A program made the translations under genes and the position numbers. The notes beneath the pieces were generated by a model. The model searched no databases, was not told the origin of the DNA, and saw only the letters and a list, made by a program, of their open reading frames with translations. Below, piece by piece: positions 1-9,303 of a stretch of DNA of 64,000 nt (positions within the stretch are counted from its first letter, which is position 1; the number at the start of each line of letters is the position of its first letter). Origin of the DNA: an uncultured Alphaproteobacteria bacterium (GTDB taxonomy: Bacteria > Pseudomonadota > Alphaproteobacteria > Micropepsales > Micropepsaceae). The stretch is from contig CAIUCH010000049.1 of the NCBI GenBank assembly GCA_903897605.1, forward strand, positions 22,978-86,977, given 5' to 3'.

Positions 1-1
1 C

Positions 2-1030
2 GACCGCGAACAGACGCTTGCCAGGGCTGCTCTCGACCTGATGAGCGAGTGCGGGGTTGTCCCGACGCCCGACAATTTTGAATTGTTCTACGCGCACGCG
101 GCGGCGGAAAATTCCGCCGCCGCCCGCGCCATCGCCGAGATGCTGGCGCAGAAAACGCCATTCACGCCTCAGTCGCTGCAGGATCTGCGGGCGGGTGCCG
201 GCGTTTCGCGCGCCGTGGATCATGTCGGCGAAAGCATGAATACGGTCATCGCCGCCGTGATGGGCCGCTTGAACGATGTGGGCCGCGACGCCGGCCAATA
301 TAGCAATACCCTGTCGGCGGCCAGCGGCGAGCTCGATGCCGAGCAATCACCGGCCGACCTGCGCAAACTGGTGAAGAGCCTGCTTGCAGCCACGCGCGAG
401 ATGGAAAATCGCACCGCCAATCTGGAAAAAGAGCTGGAGAAATCCTCCGACCAGGTCAGCGAATTGCGCAGCAAGCTCGATAACGTACGCAAGGAAACAC
501 TCACCGATCCCTTGACCGGCATCGCCAACCGCAAATCCTTCGACAATGCGCTCGCCATCGCGGAAGAGCAGACGCTATTAAGCGGCGAGCCGGTCTCGCT
601 GCTGCTGTGCGACATCGACAATTTCAAGAAATTCAACGATACCTGGGGGCATCAGACCGGCGACCAGGTTCTGCGGCTGGTGGCGAGCTGCTTGTCGGAA
701 AACGTCAAGGGTCGCGACATCGCGGCGCGTTATGGCGGTGAGGAATTTGGCGTGGTCCTGCGCGGCACCGCATTGAAAGACGCGATCCATGTTGCAGAAC
801 AAATTCGCCGTGCCGTGGAAGCCCGCAGGCTCATCAAGAAATCAACTGGTGATATTCTTGGCACCATCACCATATCGATTGGCGTGGCGCAATTCACCGC
901 CGATGAGAAAGCCGAAGCCACCGTGCGCCGCGCCGATGCATGCCTCTATGGCGCAAAACAGAGCGGCCGCAACCTGGTCATTTCGGAAAACGACCCCCGC
1001 ATGGCGTTGCTCTCCACCGACGCCGCCTGA
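2..1030 (+). CDS. GGDEF diguanylate cyclase, 5' end outside window
   Basis: This is the C-terminal part of a diguanylate cyclase, which makes cyclic di-GMP from two GTP. The reading frame is open from base 2, and residues typical of the N-terminal part of these proteins precede the first ATG at 41, so the true start probably lies upstream of the window. Counting from that ATG, a coiled-coil-like helix (about 105-150) leads into the GGDEF domain, with the DPLTG entry motif and an intact active-site GGEEF at 232-236. The product-inhibition site RxxD is not conserved: the position reads KGRD, so feedback inhibition may be weak. No membrane segment or receiver domain is visible in this portion. 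Confidence 0.9.
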   Translation, partial: DREQTLARAALDLMSECGVVPTPDNFELFYAHAAAENSAAARAIAEMLAQKTPFTPQSLQDLRAGAGVSRAVDHVGESMNTVIAAVMGRLNDVGRDAGQYSNTLSAASGELDAEQSPADLRKLVKSLLAATREMENRTANLEKELEKSSDQVSELRSKLDNVRKETLTDPLTGIANRKSFDNALAIAEEQTLLSGEPVSLLLCDIDNFKKFNDTWGHQTGDQVLRLVASCLSENVKGRDIAARYGGEEFGVVLRGTALKDAIHVAEQIRRAVEARRLIKKSTGDILGTITISIGVAQFTADEKAEATVRRADACLYGAKQSGRNLVISENDPRMALLSTDAA

Positions 1031-1041
1031 GAGTTCATCTT

Positions 1042-1122
1042 GCCCCCATCTGTCTGCCACGGCCGCAAGCGGCCTAGCAGACATCTCCCCCCGCCGATGG
1101 CTTCGCCATGCGGGGGAAGAAA
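1042..1122 (+). repeat. Two-hairpin intergenic repeat, copy 1
   Basis: The spacer between the cyclase and the crotonase gene holds two adjacent inverted repeats: GTCTGC..GGCCGC-AA-GCGGCC..GCAGAC-like at 1051-1081, and a CCCCCGC / GCGGGGG stem enclosing ATGGC-TTC-GCCAT at about 1085-1116. Closely related sequence recurs at 11993-12078 (diverged) and, inverted, at 36970-37073. It resembles REP/BIME elements in size and structure, but I do not recognise it as a named family. Confidence 0.8.
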
Positions 1123-1169
1123 ACTAGCGCAAGCCACAAGAAAACTTCGCGAATAAGTCACAGCGAGCT

Positions 1170-1985
1170 ATGCTGCCATTGGTTCGATCGCAGGAGGCAG
1201 TACTGCGCAAAGATTTTGAACGTTGTTATGTGACGGTTCAGGCGAAGGTGGCGATCCTCACCTTGAACCATCCCGAAACCGCCAATGCCGCTTCGCTGTC
1301 GATGATGCAGGGTTGCCTCAAGGCGATGGCCGCGATCGAGGCCGACACGAACCTGCGCGCCCTTGTTCTAACCGGAGAGGGCCGCGGCTTTTGCTCCGGG
1401 GCGAACCTGAGCGAACCGCCCAGGGAAGGCGTCAATCTCGGCGAAGTCCTGGAGCGCACCTACCACCCCTTCCTGCGCCGGTTGCGTGACACACGCCTTC
1501 CCATCGTCACCGCCATGAACGGACCGGCCGCCGGGGTCGGCATGAGCCTCGCCTTGATGGGCGATCTGGTGGTCGCGGCGCGATCGGCATTTTTCGCGCT
1601 GGGCTTTACCCGGCTGGGATTGGTGCCGGATGGCGGCGCGACATGGCTCCTGCCACGGCTGATTGGATTGGCGCGTGCCCGCGAGCTGGCGCTTCTGGGG
1701 GATCGGCTTTCGGCCGAAAAGGCGCATGCCTGGGGCCTGATTCACAAGGCGGTCGACGATGAAATGGTGATGGATGAGGCGCTGTCGCTGGCGATCCGGC
1801 TATCGCACGGGCCCAAGGCCCTGGCGGCGACCCGCAAGCTGTTCTGGGAAAGCAGCCATCACAGTTTCGAGGAGCAACTCAAACAGGAACAGGCGGCGCA
1901 AAACGCGGCGGGCACCACCCAGGATTTCCGTGAAGGCTTGGCGGCATTCTTCGAAAAGCGCGATCCGCGATTTCGGGGAGAATGA
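1170..1985 (+). CDS. Enoyl-CoA hydratase/isomerase family protein
   Basis: This is a crotonase-fold enzyme of 271 residues, acting on an acyl-CoA thioester. The oxyanion-hole segments GRGFCSGANL and GPAAGVGMSLAL are present, and the second catalytic segment reads GLVPDGGATWLLPRL, with Asp where ECH-1 hydratases have Glu. This pattern is seen in PaaG-type isomerases, so isomerase or epoxy-CoA chemistry is as likely as plain hydration. The start is uncertain: ATG at 1170 has no clear ribosome site, while an AGGAGG at 1192-1197 would better serve a start near 1203, but only CTG is available there. No other phenylacetate or beta-oxidation gene is adjacent, so the substrate is unknown. Confidence 0.85.
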   Translation: MLPLVRSQEAVLRKDFERCYVTVQAKVAILTLNHPETANAASLSMMQGCLKAMAAIEADTNLRALVLTGEGRGFCSGANLSEPPREGVNLGEVLERTYHPFLRRLRDTRLPIVTAMNGPAAGVGMSLALMGDLVVAARSAFFALGFTRLGLVPDGGATWLLPRLIGLARARELALLGDRLSAEKAHAWGLIHKAVDDEMVMDEALSLAIRLSHGPKALAATRKLFWESSHHSFEEQLKQEQAAQNAAGTTQDFREGLAAFFEKRDPRFRGE

Positions 1986-1991
1986 TACCCA

Positions 1992-2381
1992 CTATCGGCG
2001 GGATTTCCTGGCCGGCTTGGACGCCGCCGATTTGCGCTGTTTTTTCTGCGCGGTTGGCGATTGCAGTGCGATGGCGAATGCGGTGCGCGCCCATGCCGCC
2101 AATTCGTCGGGCTCGTCATACAGCCGATCCGGAAGCGCGTAATAAGAGGTCAGAACGCTCTCTCCGCCCTTCATATGGAAGGTGAACGGCCCGCAGCCTT
2201 CGGCAATGAAAGTTTTTCGCGTCTCTTCGCTGGTCTTCAGGAAGATGCGGTCGTCATCGACCAGGCCAAACATGATGCCGTCACGAAACAGGCCTTCGCC
2301 GCCGAACATCCGACGCACCACGATTTTGCCGAAGGGCGCGAAAAGATCGTCGAAACGATCCGGATCGGCCTTTGCCGGCAT
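1992..2381 (-). CDS. TfoX/Sxy N-terminal domain protein
   Basis: This small protein (129 residues) matches the TfoX N-terminal domain: it opens with a helix, then FGKIVVRRMFGGEGLFRDGIMFGLV, the core of the family. The C-terminal TfoX domain found in competence regulators is absent, and a Lys/Arg-rich tail follows instead. Single-domain forms are common in alphaproteobacteria and their function is not established. It is the last gene of the leftward SUF operon, 3 bases after sufA, and ends 6 bases from the convergent crotonase gene. Confidence 0.85.
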   Translation of the reverse strand: MPAKADPDRFDDLFAPFGKIVVRRMFGGEGLFRDGIMFGLVDDDRIFLKTSEETRKTFIAEGCGPFTFHMKGGESVLTSYYALPDRLYDEPDELAAWARTAFAIALQSPTAQKKQRKSAASKPARKSRR

Positions 2382-2384
2382 CGG

Positions 2385-2801
2385 TCAGCCAGCTTTCCCG
2401 GAGTCCTGGGCCGGCGTGATGGAAACGCTTTCGCCGCAGCCACAGGACGCTGTCTGGTTGGGATTGCGGAACGCGAAGCGCGAGCCTAGCTTGCTGGTTT
2501 CGAAGTCCATTTCAGTGCCAATCAGGAACAGGATCGCCTTGGGCTCGATGAAGATCTTCACCCCGCGGTCCTCGATCACTTCGTCGAGCGGATTGGTGGC
2601 TTCGGCATAATCCATGGTGTAGCTCATGCCGGCACAGCCGCCATTGGTGACACCCACCCGCACACCCAGAAATTTGCCATCCGCCTCCCGCATGATCTGA
2701 AGCAGGCGGGCCGCCGCCGCCTCGGTCAGGCGTACGGGCTTGGGACGCTCTCGCCTGGGCCGGGCATTCTGTGTCGTTGAAGTTTCCATTGGCGTTTCCA
2801 T
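2385..2801 (-). CDS. sufA: A-type iron-sulfur carrier SufA
   Basis: An A-type carrier receives an Fe-S cluster from the SufBCD scaffold and passes it to apo-proteins. The three conserved cysteines are visible: one in GGCAGMSY (C56) and two in the C-terminal SCGCGES (C120, C122). The first 20 residues are an extra basic, Pro-rich extension. I chose the ATG at 2801, which overlaps the stop of the upstream gene as TGATG; a TTG at 2804 is the alternative. It could equally be called an ErpA/IscA-like protein, but its place in the suf operon supports SufA. Confidence 0.9.
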   Translation of the reverse strand: METPMETSTTQNARPRRERPKPVRLTEAAAARLLQIMREADGKFLGVRVGVTNGGCAGMSYTMDYAEATNPLDEVIEDRGVKIFIEPKAILFLIGTEMDFETSKLGSRFAFRNPNQTASCGCGESVSITPAQDSGKAG

Positions 2802-3148
2802 CAATACATATTGAGTTCGAGCTTGGCTTCTTCGCTCATGCGCGCGGGTGTCCAGGGTGGATCGAAGGTCATGGTGACCGTGACCTGTCCAATGCCATCC
2901 ACCTTTTCCAACGCCGTCTTGACGTTGACCGGCATCTCACCCGCGACAGGGCAGTTGGGCGCCGTCAAGGTCATGTCCACGGTGACATCCTTGTTGTCGG
3001 CCACATCCACTTTATAGATGAGACCGAGTTCATAGATATCGACTGGAATTTCCGGGTCGAACACCGTCTTGAGGGCGATCACCAATTTGGAAGTGAACTC
3101 GTCCAATTCCTGGGGGCTGAGGGCGGACCGCACAGCTTGTTCGCTCAT
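2801..3148 (-). CDS. sufT: SUF system MIP18/DUF59 protein SufT
   Basis: This 115-residue protein belongs to the MIP18 (DUF59) family, related to the eukaryotic cytosolic Fe-S targeting factor CIA2. The signatures are DPEIPVDIYELGLIY near residue 31 and LTAPNCPVAGEMP with the conserved Cys66. In bacteria SufT helps mature Fe-S proteins under high demand. Its ATG overlaps the stop of sufU by 4 bases and its own stop overlaps the sufA start, so it is translationally coupled on both sides. Confidence 0.92.
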   Translation of the reverse strand: MSEQAVRSALSPQELDEFTSKLVIALKTVFDPEIPVDIYELGLIYKVDVADNKDVTVDMTLTAPNCPVAGEMPVNVKTALEKVDGIGQVTVTMTFDPPWTPARMSEEAKLELNMY

Positions 3149-3609
3149 GTAACGCCCTCGTCCATAGCGTTCTTGCCCTCTTCAACGGCATTTTTAAAAG
3201 TATGCCAGGCCAAGGTGGCGCATTTCACTCGCATGGGAAATTCGGAAATTCCCGACATTACATCCAGATATTCCCGGTCATCCGGCGACAAACCCGGTGC
3301 CTCTTCACCTTTCGCAAGATGAAGGAAGCCTTCCATCAACTTCTCTGCTTCGGCCCGGGTACGGCCTGCCAGCATCTCGGTCATCAGCGAGGCGGACGCC
3401 TGGCTGATGGCGCAGCCTTTGCCCTGAAACTTGATGTCGGCGACCCGGCCCTCCCCGTCCAGCATTACCATCACGGTGACCCGGTCGCCGCATAGCGGGT
3501 TGTAGCCTTCGGCCTTGTGGGTCGCATTCTCCAAGGCGCCGAAATGGCGCGGATGACGCGAATGGTCGAGGATCACTTCCTGGTAAAGTTCGCGCAGCGA
3601 CTGATCCAT
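3145..3609 (-). CDS. sufU: SufU-type sulfur acceptor / IscU-like scaffold
   Basis: This 154-residue protein has the U-type fold with Cys40-Asp42 (NPLCGD), Cys66 (GKGCAIS) and Cys130 (RVKCATL). That is the zinc-binding set by which SufU takes persulfide sulfur from SufS. It takes the place of SufE, of which I see no gene here. The start is ATG 3609 (MDQSLREL), 2 bases after the sufS stop; upstream in-frame sequence merely shadows sufS. The pairing of SufU with SufS rather than SufE is typical of Gram-positives and some alphaproteobacteria. Confidence 0.9.
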   Translation of the reverse strand: MDQSLRELYQEVILDHSRHPRHFGALENATHKAEGYNPLCGDRVTVMVMLDGEGRVADIKFQGKGCAISQASASLMTEMLAGRTRAEAEKLMEGFLHLAKGEEAPGLSPDDREYLDVMSGISEFPMRVKCATLAWHTFKNAVEEGKNAMDEGVT

Positions 3610-3611
3610 GA

Positions 3612-4856
3612 CTAACCCAAAATCTCCCGCGCCTTGGCCAACGCCGCGACCAGCGCATCGACATCGGCGCGGTTGTTGTAGAGCGCGAAACTGGCGCGGC
3701 TGGTCGAGGCGACGCCGAACCGCTCCATCAGCGGCTGGGCGCAATGATGACCGGCGCGCACCGCCACGCCTTCACGGTCCAATATGGTGGCGAGGTCGTG
3801 GGCGTGCATCCCCTCGGCCTCAAAAGAAATGATCGCCCCCTTGCCAGGGGCATCCCCGATCACACGCAACCAGTTGAAATCGCGCAGTCTTTCGCGCGCA
3901 TAGGTCAGCAAATCATGCTCATGGGCCTTCACCGCCGCGCGGTCGAACGCCATCAGATAGTCTATCGCAGCCGCCATCCCGACCGCTTCGATGATCGGCG
4001 GCGTTCCGGCCTCGAATCGTGACGGGGGATCGGCATAGGTGACGATGTCCTGCGTCACTTCGCGGATCATTTCGCCGCCGCCATTGAAGGGCCGCATCGT
4101 CTTCAGATGCGCCCGTTTGGCATAAAGCGCGCCGATGCCGGTCGGGCCGTAGATCTTGTGGCCGGTCAGGGCATAGAAGTCGATGTCCAGCGCCTGAACA
4201 TCAATGATCTCATGCACCGCGCCCTGGCAACCATCGGCCAGCACTGGAACAGCTTTGGCATGGGCACGCGCCACAATGTCCTTGAGGGGCGTTACCGTTC
4301 CCAGCACATTGGACATGTGGGTGATAGCGACCAGTTTGGTCCGTGGTCCGATCGCCGCGCCCAGCGCCTCGATATCCAGGCTGCCGTCGTCGCGCACATC
4401 CACCCATTTGAGCACCGCGCCCTGGCGCTCCCGCAAGAAATGCCACGGCACGATGTTGGAGTGATGTTCCATCACCGAAAGCACGATCTCATCACCCGGC
4501 TGTATCCGCGGCGCGAGAAAACCATAGGAAACCAGATTGATGGCTTCGGTACCGCCCTTGGTGAAGACGATCTCATCTTCACGGGCTGCGCCCAGGAATT
4601 TTTGCACGGTGCGGCGTGCCGCTTCATAGGCGTCGGTCGCGGCCGCAGAAAGGTAATGCACGCCGCGATGGACATTGGCGTAATCGGTCTCGGCGAATTG
4701 CGTCATCGCCTGCAGCACTTTATGCGGCTTCTGGGCCGAAGCGCCGCTGTCGAGATAGACCAGCGGCTTGCCATAGACCTGCCGCGACAGGATGGGGAAG
4801 TCGCCGCGCGCTTTCTGCGCATCGAAAGCGGGAACGATTTTGGCGGCCGCCGTCAT
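3612..4856 (-). CDS. sufS: Cysteine desulfurase SufS (class II)
   Basis: A PLP enzyme that removes sulfur from cysteine as a persulfide for Fe-S assembly. The protein has 414 residues, the usual length. The PLP lysine is K234 in TGHKIYGPTG, and the catalytic cysteine is C372 in RAGHHCAQP, the short-loop context of class II (SufS) enzymes. The ATG overlaps the sufD stop as ATGA, and the acceptor sufU follows directly. This is the second desulfurase of the operon; the other, at 8129-9298, is of the NifS/IscS class. Confidence 0.95.
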   Translation of the reverse strand: MTAAAKIVPAFDAQKARGDFPILSRQVYGKPLVYLDSGASAQKPHKVLQAMTQFAETDYANVHRGVHYLSAAATDAYEAARRTVQKFLGAAREDEIVFTKGGTEAINLVSYGFLAPRIQPGDEIVLSVMEHHSNIVPWHFLRERQGAVLKWVDVRDDGSLDIEALGAAIGPRTKLVAITHMSNVLGTVTPLKDIVARAHAKAVPVLADGCQGAVHEIIDVQALDIDFYALTGHKIYGPTGIGALYAKRAHLKTMRPFNGGGEMIREVTQDIVTYADPPSRFEAGTPPIIEAVGMAAAIDYLMAFDRAAVKAHEHDLLTYARERLRDFNWLRVIGDAPGKGAIISFEAEGMHAHDLATILDREGVAVRAGHHCAQPLMERFGVASTSRASFALYNNRADVDALVAALAKAREILG

Positions 4857-5917
4857 GTCGCCACCTGGTCGAGCGCCGTACTGACCGCGCCGCGAACCTG
4901 CTCACGCAAATCGGCATTGGTAACATCGGTCAACGCATCTTCCAGAAAGGCGTGAATCAGCAGATGGCGGGCTTCCTTCTCGGGAATGCCACGCGCCCGC
5001 AGATAGAACAGCGAATCCGAATCCAGATCGCCCACGGCGGCGCCATGCGCGCATTTGACGTCATCGGCGAAGATTTCCAGCTCGGGCTTGAGATCGGCTT
5101 CGGCCCGCATGCCGAGTAGAAGCGCCTTGGCGGTCTGGCGGCTGTCGGCGCCGTCGGCGCCATGCGCCACGGTCACTTTGCCCTGATAGACTGCCTGGCC
5201 ATTGCCGCCCACGACCTTTTTGAAAAGTTGGGTGCTTAGGGTCCGGCCCACCGCATGCGTGACATGGGTGGTGACATCGGCATGGGCATCGCCCGACAGG
5301 ACGCTGACGCCCGAAAGATGGGCCTCGGCACCCTCGCCATCGAGCGTGATCGCCAATTCGATGCGCGACAGCCTGGCGCCAAAATTGGCGAAGTGCCCGT
5401 GATAGAATGCATCGCGCGCCAGGGTGATGGATACTTCCTCCACCTGCACGACCCCAGAGACGGGGGAAATGCGGACATGATCGAGCCGCGCATTCGGGGC
5501 CACCACGATTTCCAATCCCGCATTGCGCGTCTCTGCCGCATCGCAGCGTTCAAACAGCGTCAGCGCCGCGCCCTCTTCCAGCACCAGCAGCGCCCGCACA
5601 TGCCCCTTGCCGGCGAAATCGAGTGTGACAGGGTCCTCAATGATCTTGCCCTTGGGTATGCGGAGCGCGATGCCGCCGCGGGCCTTCGCCAGGGAAATCG
5701 CACTGACCACATTCGCGCTCAACTTCCCGTAATGGGCTTTCACCCAGTCGGGCCGGTTCGGCTCGTCAAGTGCAAATACTTCCACTCCGGCAGGAACCGG
5801 GCCTGCCAGCACCTCAGCACTGTCATCGCCGAACCCGACATCGCCAAGGGCGCGCGCGAGGTCGGAATATTTCCATTCCTCGACCCGGCGCGTGGGAAGG
5901 GCGAGCGCCACCGTCAT
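4853..5917 (-). CDS. sufD: Fe-S assembly protein SufD
   Basis: SufD is the partner of SufB in the SufBC2D scaffold complex. At 354 residues it is shorter than the roughly 420 of E. coli, mainly in the N-terminal region, but it keeps the RVEEWKYSD opening, the right-handed beta-helix core, and the C-terminal end KCAHGAAVGDLDSDSLFYLRARGI...HAFLEDAL. The conserved His (CAHGA) that matters for cluster formation in E. coli SufD is present. The ATG overlaps the sufC stop by 4 bases. Confidence 0.93.
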   Translation of the reverse strand: MTVALALPTRRVEEWKYSDLARALGDVGFGDDSAEVLAGPVPAGVEVFALDEPNRPDWVKAHYGKLSANVVSAISLAKARGGIALRIPKGKIIEDPVTLDFAGKGHVRALLVLEEGAALTLFERCDAAETRNAGLEIVVAPNARLDHVRISPVSGVVQVEEVSITLARDAFYHGHFANFGARLSRIELAITLDGEGAEAHLSGVSVLSGDAHADVTTHVTHAVGRTLSTQLFKKVVGGNGQAVYQGKVTVAHGADGADSRQTAKALLLGMRAEADLKPELEIFADDVKCAHGAAVGDLDSDSLFYLRARGIPEKEARHLLIHAFLEDALTDVTNADLREQVRGAVSTALDQVAT

Positions 5918-6663
5918 GCCGCATCCTTCACAATCTGCTCATAACCCTTGGCTTCCAACTCCAAAGCCAACTCCTTGCCGCCTTCCGCCACGATGCGGCC
6001 ATTGGCCAGAACGTGAATGCGGTCGGGCACGATATAATCCAACAGGCGCTGGTAATGGGTGATCACCAGCATGGCGCGCTCCGGCGCGCGCAGACTGTTG
6101 ACGCCTTCGGCCACCAGCCGCAGCGCATCGATGTCGAGACCGGAATCAGTTTCGTCCAGGATCGCCAGCTTGGGCTCGAACAGCGACATCTGCAGAATCT
6201 CAAGCCGCTTTTTCTCGCCGCCGGAGAAACCGACATTCAGGGCCCGCTTCAGCATGTCTTCCGAAATATTCAGTGCCGCCGCCTTCTTGCGAACGGTCTT
6301 CAGAATGCCGATTGCGTCCATCTCGGACTCGCCACGGCCACGGCGCTGGGCATTGAGAGCGCTCTTGAGGAACATCATGGTGGTGACGCCGGGAATCTCC
6401 ACCGGATACTGCATCGCCAGGAAGACGCCTTTGGCGGCCCGCTGCTCCGGCGGCAAAGCCGCCAGATTTTCGCCATTGTAGGTCATGCTGCCTTCGGTGA
6501 TCTCATAGCCGGCCCGGCCTGCCAGCACATAGGAGAGCGTGGACTTGCCCGAGCCATTCGGTCCCATGATGGCGTGCACCTGCCCGGCATCGACACGCAA
6601 GTTCAACCCCCTCAGGATTTCCTTGCCGGCCACCGTGACGTGAAGGTTCTTGATGTCCAACAT
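5914..6663 (-). CDS. sufC: Fe-S assembly ATPase SufC
   Basis: An ABC-type ATPase of the SufBCD complex, soluble despite its transporter ancestry. The protein has 249 residues starting at ATG 6663 (MLDIKNLHV), two bases after the sufB stop; open frame further upstream only shadows sufB. The Walker A motif is GPNGSGKST, the signature is FSGGEKKR, and Walker B with switch follows in LAILDETDSGLD. All SufC hallmarks, including the Glu-rich context EKKRLEILQM, are present. Confidence 0.95.
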   Translation of the reverse strand: MLDIKNLHVTVAGKEILRGLNLRVDAGQVHAIMGPNGSGKSTLSYVLAGRAGYEITEGSMTYNGENLAALPPEQRAAKGVFLAMQYPVEIPGVTTMMFLKSALNAQRRGRGESEMDAIGILKTVRKKAAALNISEDMLKRALNVGFSGGEKKRLEILQMSLFEPKLAILDETDSGLDIDALRLVAEGVNSLRAPERAMLVITHYQRLLDYIVPDRIHVLANGRIVAEGGKELALELEAKGYEQIVKDAA

Positions 6664-6665
6664 GA

Positions 6666-8120
6666 TCAACCCACGGAACCTTCCAGAGAAATACCAACCA
6701 GCTTCTGCGCCTCGACCGCGAACTCCATCGGCAATTGCTGCAGCACTTCCTTGCAGAAGCCATTGACGATCAGCGCCACCGCCTCTTCCTGGGCAATGCC
6801 GCGCTGCAGGCAATAGAAAAGCTGGTCTTCCGCGATCTTCGACGTGGTCGCTTCATGCTCGATCCGCGCGGAGGGATTGCGGCTTTCGATATAGGGAACG
6901 GTGTGGGCGCCGCAGTCGCGGCCGATCAGAAGCGAATCACACTGGGTGAAGTTGCGGGCATTTTCGGCTTTGCCGTAAACGCTGACCAGGCCGCGATAGG
7001 TGTTCTGCGCCTTGCCCGCGCTGATGCCCTTGGCGATGATGCGCGAGCGCGTGTTCTTGCCCAGATGGATCATCTTGGTGCCGGTATCGGCCTGCTGGAA
7101 ATTGTTGGCGATGGCGATGGAATAGAATTCACCAACGCTTTCGTCGCCGCGCAGAATGCAGCTGGGATATTTCCAGGTGATGGCGGAGCCCGTCTCCACT
7201 TGGGTCCAAGAGATTTTCGACCGCACGCCACGGCAATCGCCGCGCTTGGTGACGAAATTATAGATGCCGCCCAGGCCGTTTTCGTCGCCCGGATACCAGT
7301 TCTGCACCGTGGAATATTTGATCTCGGCATTGTCCAGCGCCACCAGTTCGACCACCGCGGCATGCAGCTGGTTTTCGTCGCGCTTGGGTGCGGTGCAGCC
7401 TTCCAGATACGAGACATAGGAGCCCTCATCCGCCACGATGATCGTTCGCTCGAATTGGCCTGTCTCGCTGGCATTGATGCGAAAATAGGTCGACAGCTCC
7501 ATCGGGCAGCGCACACCCTTGGGAACATAAACAAAGGTGCCGTCGGAAAAGACCGCCGAGTTCAAGGTGGCGAAGAAATTGTCCGTCACCGGCACCACAC
7601 TACCGAGATATTTCTTCACCAGCTCCGGATAATCGCGAATCGCTTCCGACATCGGGCAGAAGATCACGCCCGCCTCGTTGAGCTTTTCCTTGAAAGTAGT
7701 GGCAACCGAAACCGAGTCGAACACCGCATCCACCGCCACGCCGGCCAGCGCCATCTGCTCGTGCAGCGGAATGCCGAGCTTCTTGTAGGTTTCCAGCAGC
7801 TTGGGATCGACTTCGTCGAGCGACTGCTTCAGCGGCGTGTTTTTCGGCGCCGCGTAATAATAGGCATTCTGATAGTCGATGGCCGGGTAACGCACCCTGG
7901 CCCAATTCGGTTCCTTCATCGACAGCCAGCGGCGGAAGGCAGCCAGGCGCCATTCCAGCATCCATTCCTGTTCGCCTTTTTTTGCCGAGATGTAGCGAAC
8001 CGTATCCTCGGACAGGCCCTTGGGCGCACGCTCCATCTCGATATCGGTGACGAAGCCGTATTTGTATTTTTCGCCCAGTCCGGCGACGGTTTCCTTGGTT
8101 TCGAGTGCAGCGGACGACAT
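6666..8120 (-). CDS. sufB: Fe-S assembly scaffold SufB
   Basis: SufB is the scaffold subunit on which the cluster is built. The protein has 484 residues from ATG 8120, which has TGAGGA just upstream; a GTG 12 bases earlier overlaps the preceding stop and is less likely. Family hallmarks include [11 protein letters not shown] near the start, the beta-helix region with [27 protein letters not shown] sequence, the region [19 protein letters not shown], and the C-terminal [17 protein letters not shown] with the cysteine needed for sulfur transfer. Confidence 0.95.
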   Translation of the reverse strand: MSSAALETKETVAGLGEKYKYGFVTDIEMERAPKGLSEDTVRYISAKKGEQEWMLEWRLAAFRRWLSMKEPNWARVRYPAIDYQNAYYYAAPKNTPLKQSLDEVDPKLLETYKKLGIPLHEQMALAGVAVDAVFDSVSVATTFKEKLNEAGVIFCPMSEAIRDYPELVKKYLGSVVPVTDNFFATLNSAVFSDGTFVYVPKGVRCPMELSTYFRINASETGQFERTIIVADEGSYVSYLEGCTAPKRDENQLHAAVVELVALDNAEIKYSTVQNWYPGDENGLGGIYNFVTKRGDCRGVRSKISWTQVETGSAITWKYPSCILRGDESVGEFYSIAIANNFQQADTGTKMIHLGKNTRSRIIAKGISAGKAQNTYRGLVSVYGKAENARNFTQCDSLLIGRDCGAHTVPYIESRNPSARIEHEATTSKIAEDQLFYCLQRGIAQEEAVALIVNGFCKEVLQQLPMEFAVEAQKLVGISLEGSVG

Positions 8121-8128
8121 GTCTATCC

Positions 8129-9298
8129 TCACGCGGCCGCACGGGCGCGAGCCCGTGACGCAAGTTTCACAAGCGACGCCACGACGGCATTCGCATCTTC
8201 ATTGGTCGAATCCCAGCCGAAACTGACGCGGATAGATGCTCCGGCGAGTTCGTCGGCCACGCCCATCGCGGATAGCACATGCGAAGGCGCAATCTTGCCC
8301 GATGAGCAGGAGGAGCCTGAGCTGACCATCACGCCGTCGAGATCGAGCGCGATGACGATATTCTCAGAGGTCAGTCCAGGCAGCGCGACATTGGAGGTGT
8401 TGTCCAGCCGCGGCGCGCCGGCGCCAAAGATCACGATCCGCGGCAGCGCTGCCCGGAGCGCACGCTCGAAATGAGCGCGAACCGAGGCAATACGGGCGCG
8501 CTCGCCGGCATCCGCCAGAACCGCCTTTGCCGCCGCGCCGAACCCGGCGATGCCAGACAGATTTTCGGTTCCAGCGCGCAGGCCCTTTTGCTGCCCGCCG
8601 CCGGTCAGTTGTGGAACAAGCGGTGCACCATCGCGCACCACCAGCGCGCCGACGCCCTGGGGTCCGCCGAGCTTGTGCGCCGAAAGCGTCAGATAATCGC
8701 AAAGTCCCGCGTCGAGATCGATCTTGCCTGCGGCCGTCACCGCATCCACCAGCAACAGCGCGCCGGCCTCCCGGCAAAGCGCTGAGATATCCGCGATGGA
8801 CTGCACCACACCGGTTTCGTTGTTTGCCGCCATCACCGCCACCAGGGCGCGGCCCTTGCCCTCGCGCAACGCGATGCGAAGCGCCTCGACATCCAGCACG
8901 CCTTCCACTGTCACCGGTACCGTCTCAAGCCGCACGCCCGCGACCCGTTCGGCAACCGCCTGCGCTGACTTCAACACGGAGCTGTGCTCGATGGCGCCGA
9001 CAAACAGCCGCGTGATGCGTGCCACTTTTTCCGTCTCGCCTTGATCGATGGCGCCTTCCACCGCGCCCCACAAGGCCAGCGCATTGGCTTCGGTGGCGCC
9101 GCTGGTAAAGATCACCTGATCGGGCTTCGCGGCAACCAGCCGTGCCACCTGTTCCCGCGCGTTTTCCACGATCGCGCGCGCCGCACGGCCATGCGCATGC
9201 ACCGAAGACGGATTGCCCGTGACGGTCAGCGCATGCGTGATCGCGTCCCGGCAAGACGGGCGCAACGGCGCAGTCGCGTTATGATCGCAATAGGGCAT
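8129..9298 (-). CDS. Cysteine desulfurase, NifS/IscS class
   Basis: A class I cysteine desulfurase of 389 residues. The PLP lysine is K209 in [11 protein letters not shown], and the catalytic cysteine C331 lies in the flexible loop [16 protein letters not shown]. It sits between iscR and sufB, an arrangement found in many alphaproteobacterial suf operons. It may supply the scaffold or feed sulfur elsewhere (tRNA thiolation, thiamin), while SufS serves SufU. The gene starts 5 bases after iscR and its stop lies 8 bases before the sufB start. Confidence 0.92.
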   Translation of the reverse strand: MPYCDHNATAPLRPSCRDAITHALTVTGNPSSVHAHGRAARAIVENAREQVARLVAAKPDQVIFTSGATEANALALWGAVEGAIDQGETEKVARITRLFVGAIEHSSVLKSAQAVAERVAGVRLETVPVTVEGVLDVEALRIALREGKGRALVAVMAANNETGVVQSIADISALCREAGALLLVDAVTAAGKIDLDAGLCDYLTLSAHKLGGPQGVGALVVRDGAPLVPQLTGGGQQKGLRAGTENLSGIAGFGAAAKAVLADAGERARIASVRAHFERALRAALPRIVIFGAGAPRLDNTSNVALPGLTSENIVIALDLDGVMVSSGSSCSSGKIAPSHVLSAMGVADELAGASIRVSFGWDSTNEDANAVVASLVKLASRARARAAA

Positions 9299-9303
9299 GT
9301 GGC

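Noticed and set aside
6735..8474. 579-residue plus-strand frame across sufB
   Set aside because: Shadow of sufB and the desulfurase; no recognisable protein features.
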